This document shows positions 1 through 5,721 of a DNA stretch of 9,833 bases, piece by piece. Each line of letters begins with the position of its first letter. The stretch's first letter is position 1. This DNA comes from CAYJAD01 sp964370015 (GTDB lineage: Bacteria; Desulfobacterota; Desulfovibrionia; Desulfovibrionales; Desulfovibrionaceae), in contig CAYJHD010000076.1 in the NCBI GenBank assembly GCA_964370015.1, positions 1 through 9,833 of the forward strand, given 5' to 3'. Both the position numbers and the translations under genes were made by a program. The notes under the pieces were generated by a model. That model worked only from the letters and a program-made list of their open reading frames with translations, ran no database searches and was not told the DNA's origin.

Positions 1-496
1 TGTATAAATCCACAAAAACTTTGCGCACAGAATCGGACAAACCTTCATCCATGGTGAAGCGTAAACGGCTCCAGTCCACCGAAGCGCCCATTTTGCGCAC
101 TTGGTTTAAAATGGTATTGCCGTATTCTTCGCGCCATTCCCAAACTTTTTCCACAAAAGCTTCGCGACCAAGGTCTTGGCGTTTTTTTCCTTCGGTGGCA
201 AGGGCTCTTTCCACCACGTTTTGTGTGGCAATACCGGCATGGTCTGTGCCGGGAATCCAAAGCACTTTTTTGCCTTTTTGGCGTGCGTGGCGGCATAATA
301 CGTCAATGAGCGTTAAATTCAGCGCATGGCCAATATGCAACATACCTGTCACGTTGGGCGGCGGAATAACTATGCAATAAGGCTCACCCTCGCTATCCAT
401 ATCTGGGGTAAAGGTGGAATTTTGTTCCCAATGTTCACACCAGCGATTTTCGACATTATGTGGCTCATAGCCCTTAGGTAAGGCATTTTCTGACAT
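1..496 (-). CDS. valS: Valyl-tRNA synthetase, N-terminal part (runs off the left edge)
   Basis: Class Ia aminoacyl-tRNA synthetase that charges tRNA-Val with valine in the cytoplasm. The first 165 codons are visible and read open from the ATG at 496 to the window edge. The N-terminus (MSENALPKGYEP, then a VENRW-type segment) is typical of ValS. The nucleotide-binding signature PPPNVTGMLHIGHA covers about residues 45-58, with HIGH at 54-57, and is followed by the WIPGTDHAGIATQ stretch also typical of ValS. The KMSKS loop, editing domain and C-terminal coiled coil lie outside the window. The start is supported by GGAG at 508-505, eight bases upstream. The gene is divergent from the BPL_N-type gene with 51 bp between the start codons. 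The identification is secure; only the 5' end is present. Confidence 0.97.
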   Translation of the reverse strand, partial: MSENALPKGYEPHNVENRWCEHWEQNSTFTPDMDSEGEPYCIVIPPPNVTGMLHIGHALNLTLIDVLCRHARQKGKKVLWIPGTDHAGIATQNVVERALATEGKKRQDLGREAFVEKVWEWREEYGNTILNQVRKMGASVDWSRLRFTMDEGLSDSVRKVFVDLY

Positions 497-497
497 C

Positions 498-525
498 TTG
501 ATTTCTCCGCAAAAGGTGACATACT
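498..525 (+). promoter_or_regulatory. Possible sigma-70 promoter for the BPL_N-type gene
   Basis: TTGATT at 498-503 and CATACT at 520-525 are separated by 16 bp. Each matches the sigma-70 consensus at four of six positions. A start near 532 would leave a leader of about 16 nt carrying the AGGAGG at 535-540. The divergent valS gene starts at 496, so the 51-bp gap must hold signals for both directions unless one promoter lies within a coding region. This is a consensus match by eye only. Confidence 0.3.
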
Positions 526-543
526 AGGCCTCACAGGAGGCTT
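526..543 (+). promoter_or_regulatory. Hairpin covering the Shine-Dalgarno of the BPL_N-type gene
   Basis: GCCTC (528-532) pairs with GAGGC (537-541) across an ACAG loop. The stem extends by a G-U pair (527/542) and an A-T pair (526/543). The ribosome-binding sequence AGGAGG (535-540) lies in the loop and 3' arm, so it would be partly hidden in the mRNA. The pairing is directly visible; any effect on translation is inference. Confidence 0.45.
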
Positions 544-547
544 TGCC

Positions 548-1801
548 ATGCACCGCTCGATTTTTGTTCTTTGGGACACGTCCTACATTTGGGGACTTAT
601 GGTCCTTCACACCCTCAAAGGAATGGGGATACCCCATGAGGTCGTTTCCTGCAATGAAATAACCCACGGCGCGCTTTCTGGCAAGCCAGCTTTATTACTT
701 GTACCCGGCGGCACAGCAAGCCTTAAATATCAAGCCCTTGGAGAAAAGGGCTGCGAGGCCATCCGCAGCTTTGTGGCAGACGGTGGGAACTACCTTGGCT
801 TTTGCGGCGGCGCAGGCTTTGGTTTATCTCACGATCATGGCCTGCATTTATGCCCGTGGAAGCGCGCCACCTATAGCGATAGGATGCAACATCTTGTTTC
901 CGGACATGTGCTTTCGCGCATCACCGCCCATGAGCTCAGCCCCGCCTCCCCCACCCTTTCCCTGCCCATTTGGTGGCCGGGACGCTTTGCCCCAGAAGAA
1001 AATACCCCTGTGACCATTTTAGCCAGCTATGAAAAATCTGGGCATGATTTCTCCTTTGCTGACATTGACTTAAGCTCCTTACCTCCTGCCACCTTTGACC
1101 AGTGGCAAGATATGTATGGCGTCAATATGCGTGCGGACTTCCTTTACGGGCAAGCTTGTGTCATCACAGGTAATTACGGAAAGGGACGCTATGTACTTTC
1201 GTATTCGCATTTGGAAACGCCCAATTCTCCCGAAGCCAATGGCTGGCTGGCAAAACTTATTCAAGACCTTGGTCAAGTGCAGCCCAAGCATACCGTTTCC
1301 CCCGAGTGGCATCTAGAAAAGCTTCCACAACATTGGGAACTCACAGCAGAAACGGCCTTGCTCTTCGCCGCTCGCGACGGCATAAAAAAACTCCTCACCT
1401 TGGGTAAGGAGCATCATCTCTTATTTCAGCGCAGTCCTTGGCTGTGTGGCTGGCGTACCGGCATACCCGGCGGCGCACTTAACAACTTATATACAGCCCT
1501 GTGTACCATATTAAGCCTGCCCCCCACCCCAGAAGCCATGCTCTATTGGCATGAAATCAAAGGGCATTTTTCGCAAATTTTACCATCCTTTTTACTTGGA
1601 GCAGAAGGGTATCTCTTGGCTGAACGCCTTGCCACCACCCTTGCAGTGCCCATGCCCCATGCCATCAAGAGGGATTTACTCAAAAAACAACAAGAAATGC
1701 TTTTTGGCACTGTCATGCACAGTGGCGGCGCCCACAAAGAACTACTCAATATGGCAGACGCTTTGCTCTTTCGCCTTGTGAAAGGGGCATCAAATGCATA
1801 A
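548..1801 (+). CDS. BPL_N-type (class I glutamine amidotransferase-like) protein with an unrecognised C-terminal half
   Basis: A 417-residue, probably cytoplasmic protein with no signal peptide. The first 230 or so residues resemble the BPL_N family, a GATase-1-like fold found at the N-terminus of eukaryotic biotin-protein ligase and in stand-alone bacterial proteins. The core shows IFVLWDTS at the start, LLLVPGGTAS near residues 50-58, and YLGFCGGAGFG around 82-92. C86 sits at the position of the GATase nucleophile elbow. Residues from about 240 to 417 match no family I recognise; they look helical and contain PGGALNNLYTALC and WHEIKGHFSQILPSFLLGAEG. No biotin-ligase catalytic domain (GRGRxG-type motif) is visible, so it should not be called a biotin ligase. 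The start has AGGAGG seven bases upstream. Substrate and reaction are unknown. The call is confident for the N-terminal fold and low for function. Confidence 0.8.
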   Translation: MHRSIFVLWDTSYIWGLMVLHTLKGMGIPHEVVSCNEITHGALSGKPALLLVPGGTASLKYQALGEKGCEAIRSFVADGGNYLGFCGGAGFGLSHDHGLHLCPWKRATYSDRMQHLVSGHVLSRITAHELSPASPTLSLPIWWPGRFAPEENTPVTILASYEKSGHDFSFADIDLSSLPPATFDQWQDMYGVNMRADFLYGQACVITGNYGKGRYVLSYSHLETPNSPEANGWLAKLIQDLGQVQPKHTVSPEWHLEKLPQHWELTAETALLFAARDGIKKLLTLGKEHHLLFQRSPWLCGWRTGIPGGALNNLYTALCTILSLPPTPEAMLYWHEIKGHFSQILPSFLLGAEGYLLAERLATTLAVPMPHAIKRDLLKKQQEMLFGTVMHSGGAHKELLNMADALLFRLVKGASNA

Positions 1802-1848
1802 AAGGCACATGGGATACATTTTTACTTCTGTAAAATTACCTCTATTTT

Positions 1849-1870
1849 CATATTGATTTTTTTTGATTTG
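1849..1870. promoter_or_regulatory. Candidate ArsR operator upstream of arsR
   Basis: Left half CATATTGA, a six-T spacer and right half TTGATTTG. This 22-bp stretch is identical at 18 of 22 positions to the site at 2281-2302, with the same 8-6-8 spacing, although its own dyad symmetry is weaker (five of eight positions pair). Its right end overlaps a perfect TTGACA hexamer at 1868-1873, a possible -35 element. I see no good -10 at the expected distance (an all-T run lies there). Autorepression by the ArsR encoded 40 bp downstream is an inference from family behaviour and position. Confidence 0.5.
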
Positions 1871-1909
1871 ACACATACAAGAGAAGCAGATTTTTTTTAA
1901 GAGAGAAAC

Positions 1910-2242
1910 ATGCACGCCTGCCATGAAAAAAAAGCTAAGGTTTTTAAAGCCCTTTGTGACCCCAAGCGCATAGCCATTGTGGAGCTTTTACGCTCGGGCG
2001 AAAAATGCGCTTGCGTGTTATCGGAAGACCTTGGCATTGCGCAGTCTGCCCTTTCTTATCACATGAAAATTTTATGTGAATCACAATTGGTGCGCTCATG
2101 GTATGTGGGCAAGTGGACACATTATGAAATCAATGCCGCTGGCTGCGAATACGCCATGACACTGCTACAACAAATCACCCAGATAGATACCAACGCCAAG
2201 AGCGAGCGATGTAGTAAGCCTCACAAGGCCTGCTCAGCATAA
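1910..2242 (+). CDS. arsR: ArsR-family metalloid-responsive repressor
   Basis: A 110-residue winged-helix DNA-binding protein. ArsR proteins repress arsenic operons and release DNA when trivalent arsenic (or antimony) binds cysteines. The fold is recognisable: KALCDPKRIAIVELL near 13-27, recognition-helix region LGIAQSALSYHMKIL at about 41-55, and wing GKWTHYEI at about 67-74, close to the GKWVHY of E. coli ArsR. The metalloid site of E. coli ArsR (ELCVCDLC) corresponds to EKCACVLS here. C33 and C35 are kept, while the third cysteine is replaced by S38. Further cysteines lie at 4, 16, 56, 79, 101 and 108. A purine-rich GAGAG at 1901-1905 serves as ribosome-binding site. First gene of the operon, with candidate operators before it and before the next gene. 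Arsenic is the likely inducer from context; other soft metals are not excluded. Confidence 0.88.
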   Translation: MHACHEKKAKVFKALCDPKRIAIVELLRSGEKCACVLSEDLGIAQSALSYHMKILCESQLVRSWYVGKWTHYEINAAGCEYAMTLLQQITQIDTNAKSERCSKPHKACSA

Positions 2243-2249
2243 TTTTTAC

Positions 2250-2269
2250 CCACCCATGCGGTGGTTTTT
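2250..2269 (+). terminator. Short hairpin with T-run after arsR
   Basis: CCACC (2250-2254) pairs with GGTGG (2260-2264) across a CATGC loop, followed at once by five T residues (2265-2269). It lies 8 bp after the arsR stop codon. A five-bp stem is weak, so this is more likely a partial terminator or attenuator lowering read-through into the downstream genes than a full stop. Confidence 0.4.
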
Positions 2270-2280
2270 ACACGCCTTTT

Positions 2281-2302
2281 CACATCAATTTTTTTTGATA
2301 TG
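2281..2302. promoter_or_regulatory. Candidate ArsR operator upstream of the thioredoxin-like gene
   Basis: Inverted repeat with left half CACATCAA, a six-T spacer and right half TTGATATG; seven of eight positions pair. This size and symmetry suit a dimeric winged-helix repressor. It lies 22 bp before the chosen thioredoxin start at 2324 and is 18/22 identical to the site before arsR. TTTACA at 2267-2272 could be a -35 element, but there is no convincing -10. A second internal operator would let the downstream genes be controlled separately from arsR. The repeat is seen directly; ArsR binding is inferred. Confidence 0.55.
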
Positions 2303-2323
2303 AAAAATTTAACGGAGAAAAAC

Positions 2324-2845
2324 ATGTCCAAGAAAATTTCTAAAATTGGTATTCCCGCCCTCATGCTCTTAGGTATTTTTGCCCTGTGGTATATGCATAA
2401 GGGACAAGAGACACAACAAGACGTTCAACTGGCCGCAGGGCATAAGAGTGCTTTTGCCTTGGTGGCTAACCAAGTTGATTTGCCTGCCTTGCAAGAGCAT
2501 AAATTGCCCCTCATCATAGACTTCGGTGCGGATTCTTGTATTCCTTGCAAAGAAATGGCTCCTGTGTTGGTAAAGCTCAATGCTGAAATGCAAAATAAAG
2601 CCATCATAAAATTTGTGGATGTTTGGAAAAATCCTCAAGGTGCAGAAGGATTTCCTGTGCAGGTTATTCCCACACAAATCATATTTAACGCCGATGGCAC
2701 GCCTTATGTCCCCAAAAATGTACAAAATATAGATTTTACCATGTATAAAACTAAAGATACTGGTGAGCATGTATTTACCGCACATCAAGGTGGCCTCAAC
2801 GAAGAACAAATGCGTCGTATCTTAGAAGATATGGGAACAAAATAA
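2324..2845 (+). CDS. Membrane-anchored thioredoxin-like protein
   Basis: A 173-residue thioredoxin-fold protein. A short positive N-terminus (MSKKISKIG) and a hydrophobic stretch at about 8-24 form a signal anchor or signal peptide, with no lipobox, placing the Trx domain outside the cytoplasmic membrane. The domain starts near residue 42. The active site is C72-I-P-C75 in the context FGADSCIPC rather than the usual WCGPC, and the cis-proline is P116 in VIPTQ. The start at 2324 is chosen because GGAG (2314-2317) lies six bases upstream. An alternative ATG at 2261 would put the hairpin and operator inside the gene. The stop overlaps the next start by one base (TAATG), implying translational coupling. 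With the DsbD-like partner it probably forms a route carrying reducing power across the membrane. The substrate is unknown. Confidence 0.85.
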   Translation: MSKKISKIGIPALMLLGIFALWYMHKGQETQQDVQLAAGHKSAFALVANQVDLPALQEHKLPLIIDFGADSCIPCKEMAPVLVKLNAEMQNKAIIKFVDVWKNPQGAEGFPVQVIPTQIIFNADGTPYVPKNVQNIDFTMYKTKDTGEHVFTAHQGGLNEEQMRRILEDMGTK

Positions 2846-3561
2846 TGGATGCTTTGTTAGCTCAACTCTCAGAGCTGCTTCTCCAATCCACATGGCTTGC
2901 GCCTTTGGTGGCATTTTTAGCCGGCGTGCTCACATCCTTCACCCCTTGCTCTTTATCCAGTGTGCCCCTCATTGTGGGCTATGTGGGTGGCGTGCAAGGT
3001 GGGGATACTTCTCAAGAAGCAGATAGTAAAAGAGCCTTCATGCTTTCCGTAGTTTTTGCCTTGGGCAGTGCTGTAACCTTCACCATTTTTGGTGTCATGG
3101 CTTCTCTTGCGGGTGAGCTCATAGGCACTTCGGCCAGTTGGTGGTATTTGATTCTCGGCACACTTATGATGCTCATGGTGCTGCAAATGTTTGGCGTATA
3201 TGAATTTATCCCATCCAACCATTTGCTCAGTAAAAATAAGAAAAAAGGTATGTTGGGCGCCTTCATGGCTGGCGTTTTGGGCGGTATTTTTTCTTCGCCC
3301 TGCTCCACGCCTGTGCTCATTGCCCTCATTGCCGTGGTGGCAGGCAAAGGCAGTATGGCCTTTGGCATTTTGCTCTTTTTACTCTATTCATTGGGACATG
3401 GCATTTTAGCCGTGGTGGCCGGAACATCTGTGGGTTTAGTGCAAAAACTGTCTCAAAACGCACAATACGCACAACTCAGTTCCATACTCAGTAAACTATT
3501 GGCCATGGGTATTTTAGCCATTGGCTTTTACATGTTTCATTTAGCTTTTCAACTTCTCTAA
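2845..3561 (+). CDS. CcdA/DsbD-like transmembrane thiol-electron transporter
   Basis: A 238-residue integral membrane protein with about six hydrophobic helices (roughly 18-50, 64-90, 98-118, 136-167, 170-195, 213-237), the size and layout of CcdA and of the DsbD membrane domain. The two redox cysteines that define the family are present: C35 in TSFTPCSLSSVP (helix 1) and C153 in IFSSPCSTPVL (helix 4). In the family these accept electrons from cytoplasmic thioredoxin and pass them to an extracytoplasmic thioredoxin-like partner. The gene starts inside the stop codon of the thioredoxin-like gene, so the two are very probably translated together and work as a pair. Cytochrome c maturation is the usual role of CcdA, but no cyt c maturation gene is nearby, and the ars context points to a dedicated redox task. 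The fold is confident; the physiological role is inferred. Confidence 0.87.
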   Translation: MDALLAQLSELLLQSTWLAPLVAFLAGVLTSFTPCSLSSVPLIVGYVGGVQGGDTSQEADSKRAFMLSVVFALGSAVTFTIFGVMASLAGELIGTSASWWYLILGTLMMLMVLQMFGVYEFIPSNHLLSKNKKKGMLGAFMAGVLGGIFSSPCSTPVLIALIAVVAGKGSMAFGILLFLLYSLGHGILAVVAGTSVGLVQKLSQNAQYAQLSSILSKLLAMGILAIGFYMFHLAFQLL

Positions 3562-3576
3562 AAAATAGGTACTTAC

Positions 3577-4005
3577 ATGACACAAACACCTGTACTTTCC
3601 AGCCAAGGCAAGCCCAAAGTGGCTTTTGTTTGCAATCACAATTCTTGCCGTAGCCAAATGGCAGAAGCCTTGGGTATTTTGTTGGCATCCGATGTTTTTG
3701 AAAGCCATTCTGCCGGTACAGAAATAAAAGATCATATCAACCCCGATGCCGTGCGCCTCATGAAAAAAATATATGACGTGGACATGGAAGCCACACAATA
3801 CAATAAGGTCATCGACGACATTCCTGCACCCGACGTGGTGATTTTCATGGGATGCAATGTGCAGTGCCCTTACTTAAGCGCGCCCTATTCAGAAAATTGG
3901 GGACTTGATGACCCTTCCGATCAAGATGATGCCACCTTTACGAGCATCATTAAGCAAATTGAAGATAATGTGCTGCGCCTCAAAGAACTTCTACGCAAAA
4001 AATAA
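3577..4005 (+). CDS. arsC: Arsenate reductase, thioredoxin-coupled LMW-phosphatase type
   Basis: A 142-residue cytoplasmic enzyme of the low-molecular-weight tyrosine-phosphatase fold that reduces arsenate to arsenite. The anion-binding loop CNHNSCRS starts at C19 and gives the CX5R signature (C19, R25). The redox-relay cysteines are C93 and C97 in MGCNVQCP, and the catalytic-aspartate segment is WGLDDP near 108-113. The GCNxxCP spacing (three residues between the relay cysteines) differs from the six-residue gap of S. aureus pI258 ArsC. Presence of all three cysteines argues for the thioredoxin-recycled reductase rather than a plain protein phosphatase. It lies 15 bp after the DsbD-like gene with only a weak TAGG ribosome-binding site. 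The thioredoxin in this operon looks exported, so recycling of ArsC probably uses a housekeeping cytoplasmic thioredoxin. Confidence 0.9.
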   Translation: MTQTPVLSSQGKPKVAFVCNHNSCRSQMAEALGILLASDVFESHSAGTEIKDHINPDAVRLMKKIYDVDMEATQYNKVIDDIPAPDVVIFMGCNVQCPYLSAPYSENWGLDDPSDQDDATFTSIIKQIEDNVLRLKELLRKK

Positions 4006-4021
4006 AACACACATACTCCAC

Positions 4022-4226
4022 GGGCGACATCTACTAAGTCGATGCTTAAAAACGTGTTTCCACTCATTTTTAAGAAAGGCACGCTCACTCCAAATACCCC
4101 TTTCGGGGACGCCGTAAGCAAGTGACGGCTTATTTTACGTGGCGGCAAGCCATGCCAGAGGCACGTCTTGTGTAGCCGACAGCTGAAAAAAGTATTTCAT
4201 ATGTCGGCTACTCAAAGGTGTCGCCC
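4022..4226. other. 205-nt multi-hairpin element: candidate structured RNA or palindromic element
   Basis: The ends are complementary: GGGCGACATCT (4022-4032) pairs with AGGTGTCGCCC (4216-4226), 11 bp with one G-U. Inside are CTTAAAAA/TTTTTAAG (4045-4052/4067-4074); a competing stem 4053-4060/4074-4083 with a two-base bulge; CCCC-TTTC-GGGG (4097-4108); GCCGT/ACGGC (4111-4115/4125-4129); ACGTG/CACGT (4137-4141/4162-4166); and a perfect 10-bp stem GTAGCCGACA/TGTCGGCTAC (4172-4181/4202-4211). The element fills most of the gap between convergent arsC and cinA. I see no coding potential, no classic terminator tail on the plus strand, no clear target-site duplication, and no match to tmRNA, RNase P, SRP, 6S or riboswitch signatures I know. 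The strand is undecided. CATACT at 4012-4017 could be a -10 for a plus-strand start near 4024. Confidence 0.5.
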
Positions 4227-4235
4227 ATATAGCTT

Positions 4236-4733
4236 CTAGCAAGCTTCCAACAGCTCTAAAAGCCTTTGCACTGCTTGCTCCACCGCTTGCGCGCGTATGG
4301 CTTCTCTATCCCCTTGCAACTGTAAAAGCTTGGCTGATACCACACCATTTACGCAAAACCCTAGCCACACCGTACCCACGGGCTTTTCCACACTGCCACC
4401 AGCGGGGCCAGCCACACCGGAAATACTTATGCCCACATCCACACAAAACTTTTCACACAGCCCCTGCGCCATTGCCTTGACACAAGCCTCACTGACAGCG
4501 CCCTCCTGCATCAGCACCATGGCCGGCACTGCCAACTGTGCCACCTTCACCGCATTGGCATAGGCCATGACCCCTCCGGAAAACCACGCCGAAGCCCCTG
4601 GAACGCTGGTCATGGCAGCCCCCAATAAGCCGCCAGTGCACGACTCTGCCGTGGCGCAAAGCCATTCTTTTTCCAAAAGCATATCACCTAAACGCTTGAG
4701 CTCTTGTGCTAAATCATCTTTCACCGTGAGCAT
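4236..4733 (-). CDS. pncC: Nicotinamide-nucleotide amidohydrolase, PncC/CinA C-terminal type
   Basis: A 165-residue stand-alone version of the CinA C-terminal domain. The family hydrolyses nicotinamide mononucleotide to nicotinate mononucleotide and ammonia in the pyridine nucleotide salvage cycle. Visible family motifs are ATAESCTGGLLG with the catalytic serine S31, SGGVMAYANAVKVAQL with a conserved lysine at 63, and ISGVAGPAGGSVEKPVGTVW near 103-122. The N-terminal molybdopterin-binding-like domain of full-length CinA is absent, so a competence-related name would mislead. The start is supported by AAGGAG at 4744-4739, five bases upstream. It faces arsC across the structured element and is divergent from fliR. 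Enzyme assignment is by family; the gene has no obvious functional link to its neighbours. Confidence 0.92.
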   Translation of the reverse strand: MLTVKDDLAQELKRLGDMLLEKEWLCATAESCTGGLLGAAMTSVPGASAWFSGGVMAYANAVKVAQLAVPAMVLMQEGAVSEACVKAMAQGLCEKFCVDVGISISGVAGPAGGSVEKPVGTVWLGFCVNGVVSAKLLQLQGDREAIRAQAVEQAVQRLLELLEAC

Positions 4734-4892
4734 ATAATCTCCTTGTTACGTCCGTACTCTATTTTCCGTTTCTTTCATAAAAAAATCTGCATTCATAACT
4801 ACATATTGTTTTTTCTGCTTTCGCAATTTTGCCAAAGCCTAGAGTGATGCGCCAATTTTTTGTCTTTTTGCCACAAAAACACTTGCTTTTTT

Positions 4893-4908
4893 TTGCCCAT
4901 TTCTTGCA
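4893..4908 (+). promoter_or_regulatory. Sigma-54-like promoter immediately before fliR
   Basis: TTGCCC (4893-4898), five bases, then TTGCA (4904-4908), against the consensus TGGCAC-N5-TTGCW. The GG-N10-GC spacing is exact and the -12 half is perfect. The -24 half differs at two positions, including the first G of the GG pair. Taking C4907 as -12 predicts a start near 4919, one base before the fliR ATG. Flagellar genes are often sigma-54 dependent in polar-flagellated bacteria. No enhancer site was identified. Confidence 0.4.
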
Positions 4909-4919
4909 TATACAGTCGT

Positions 4920-5711
4920 ATGAATATTTTTAACTTGCCTGTGGACGCCATTTTAAGCTTTATTCTCACCATTATGCGTGTGAGTATAGTGATGTTTATG
5001 TTGCCCATTTTCTCTTCAGAGCGCGCGCCCATGCAAGTTAAAGCTGCTGCCACCATAGTTATAACCCTAGGTATTTGGCCTCATCTTTCCCTGCCTGGCA
5101 TAGCCATGCCAAGCTCTCCTGTGGATATAGTTTTACTCTTTATCAATGAACTTGTACTCGGCCTTTTGCTGAGTATGTGTATTAACTTTGTTTTCATGGG
5201 AATTCAAGCCGGCGGCGAGCTCTTTGGTTTTCAAATGGGCTTTACCATGATTAACTTTGCCGACCCCTTAACCGGCAACCAAACGGGGATTACTGCCTTT
5301 TTTTTATGGATGGTGGCCGCGCTCACTTTTCTTTCGCTGGATGGGCATTTGTATATGTTTCGGGCCTTTGCCATGAGTTTTAAAGTCATACCTGCCGGGG
5401 GCCTTGTGCTTAGCGAAATGCTGCTCACGCAAGTGCTGGCCTTATCGGCCGAGCTTTTTATCATAGCCATAAAAATTGCTTCGCCCATCATGGTTTCGCT
5501 TTTCCTCATTGAGCTAACGTTGGCATTGGTGAGCCGTGCATCCCCGCAAATCAACATCATGGATATAGGCTTTCCCGTTAAAATTGGAGCCGGCTTCTTT
5601 TTCTTAGGCATGATGCTCGTTATCATGGCAGAATTTATGGCACAATACATCACGCGAATGGATGATATGTTGGCCAATATTTTACAAATAGCTAGCCCCA
5701 TGGGCAAATAA
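4920..5711 (+). CDS. fliR: Flagellar export gate protein FliR
   Basis: A 263-residue inner-membrane protein of the flagellar type III export gate, which assembles with FliP and FliQ into the helical export channel at the base of the flagellum. The N-terminus MNIFNLPVDAILSF followed by MRVSIVMFMLPIFSSE is characteristic, as is the GGELFGFQMGFTMINFADPLTGNQ region near 97-120. Several hydrophobic helices follow, and the length matches the family (about 255-265). An in-frame ATG at 4860 would add 20 residues unlike FliR N-termini, so 4920 is preferred. The chosen start has no Shine-Dalgarno sequence, and the nearest promoter-like element predicts a nearly leaderless transcript. First of four collinear flagellar genes; fliP and fliQ are not adjacent here. 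Confidence 0.93.
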   Translation: MNIFNLPVDAILSFILTIMRVSIVMFMLPIFSSERAPMQVKAAATIVITLGIWPHLSLPGIAMPSSPVDIVLLFINELVLGLLLSMCINFVFMGIQAGGELFGFQMGFTMINFADPLTGNQTGITAFFLWMVAALTFLSLDGHLYMFRAFAMSFKVIPAGGLVLSEMLLTQVLALSAELFIIAIKIASPIMVSLFLIELTLALVSRASPQINIMDIGFPVKIGAGFFFLGMMLVIMAEFMAQYITRMDDMLANILQIASPMGK

Positions 5712-5721
5712 CTCTCTTACC

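Noticed and set aside
548..1801. Biotin-protein ligase annotation
   Set aside because: Only the BPL_N GATase-like domain is present; no BirA/LplA-type catalytic motif is visible.
2369..2809. 146-codon open frame antisense to the thioredoxin-like gene
   Set aside because: It lies wholly opposite a gene with clear motifs and resembles no protein family.
3921..4148. 75-codon minus-strand frame across the arsC end and structured element
   Set aside because: Overlaps arsC, has an implausible basic and low-complexity composition, and no convincing ribosome-binding site. The hairpins explain this region better.
4172..4211. Rho-independent terminator for arsC or cinA
   Set aside because: The 10-bp stem is strong, but the loop is 20 nt and there is no T-run after it on either strand.
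4022..4226. Retron msr-msd or cobalamin riboswitch as an explanation of the structured element
   Set aside because: A retron needs a reverse transcriptase gene nearby and none is present. A riboswitch should lie upstream of a gene on its strand, but this element is downstream of both flanking genes, and no B12-box-like motif was found.
4022..4226. Insertion-sequence-derived MITE as the definite identity of the element
   Set aside because: The 11-bp terminal repeats would fit, but I found no obvious flanking target duplication and only one copy in this window. It is kept only as an alternative.
5231..5707. 158-codon open frame antisense to fliR
   Set aside because: Mirror of a hydrophobic membrane-protein gene; such antisense frames are common artefacts. 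It has no ribosome-binding site and no recognisable domain.
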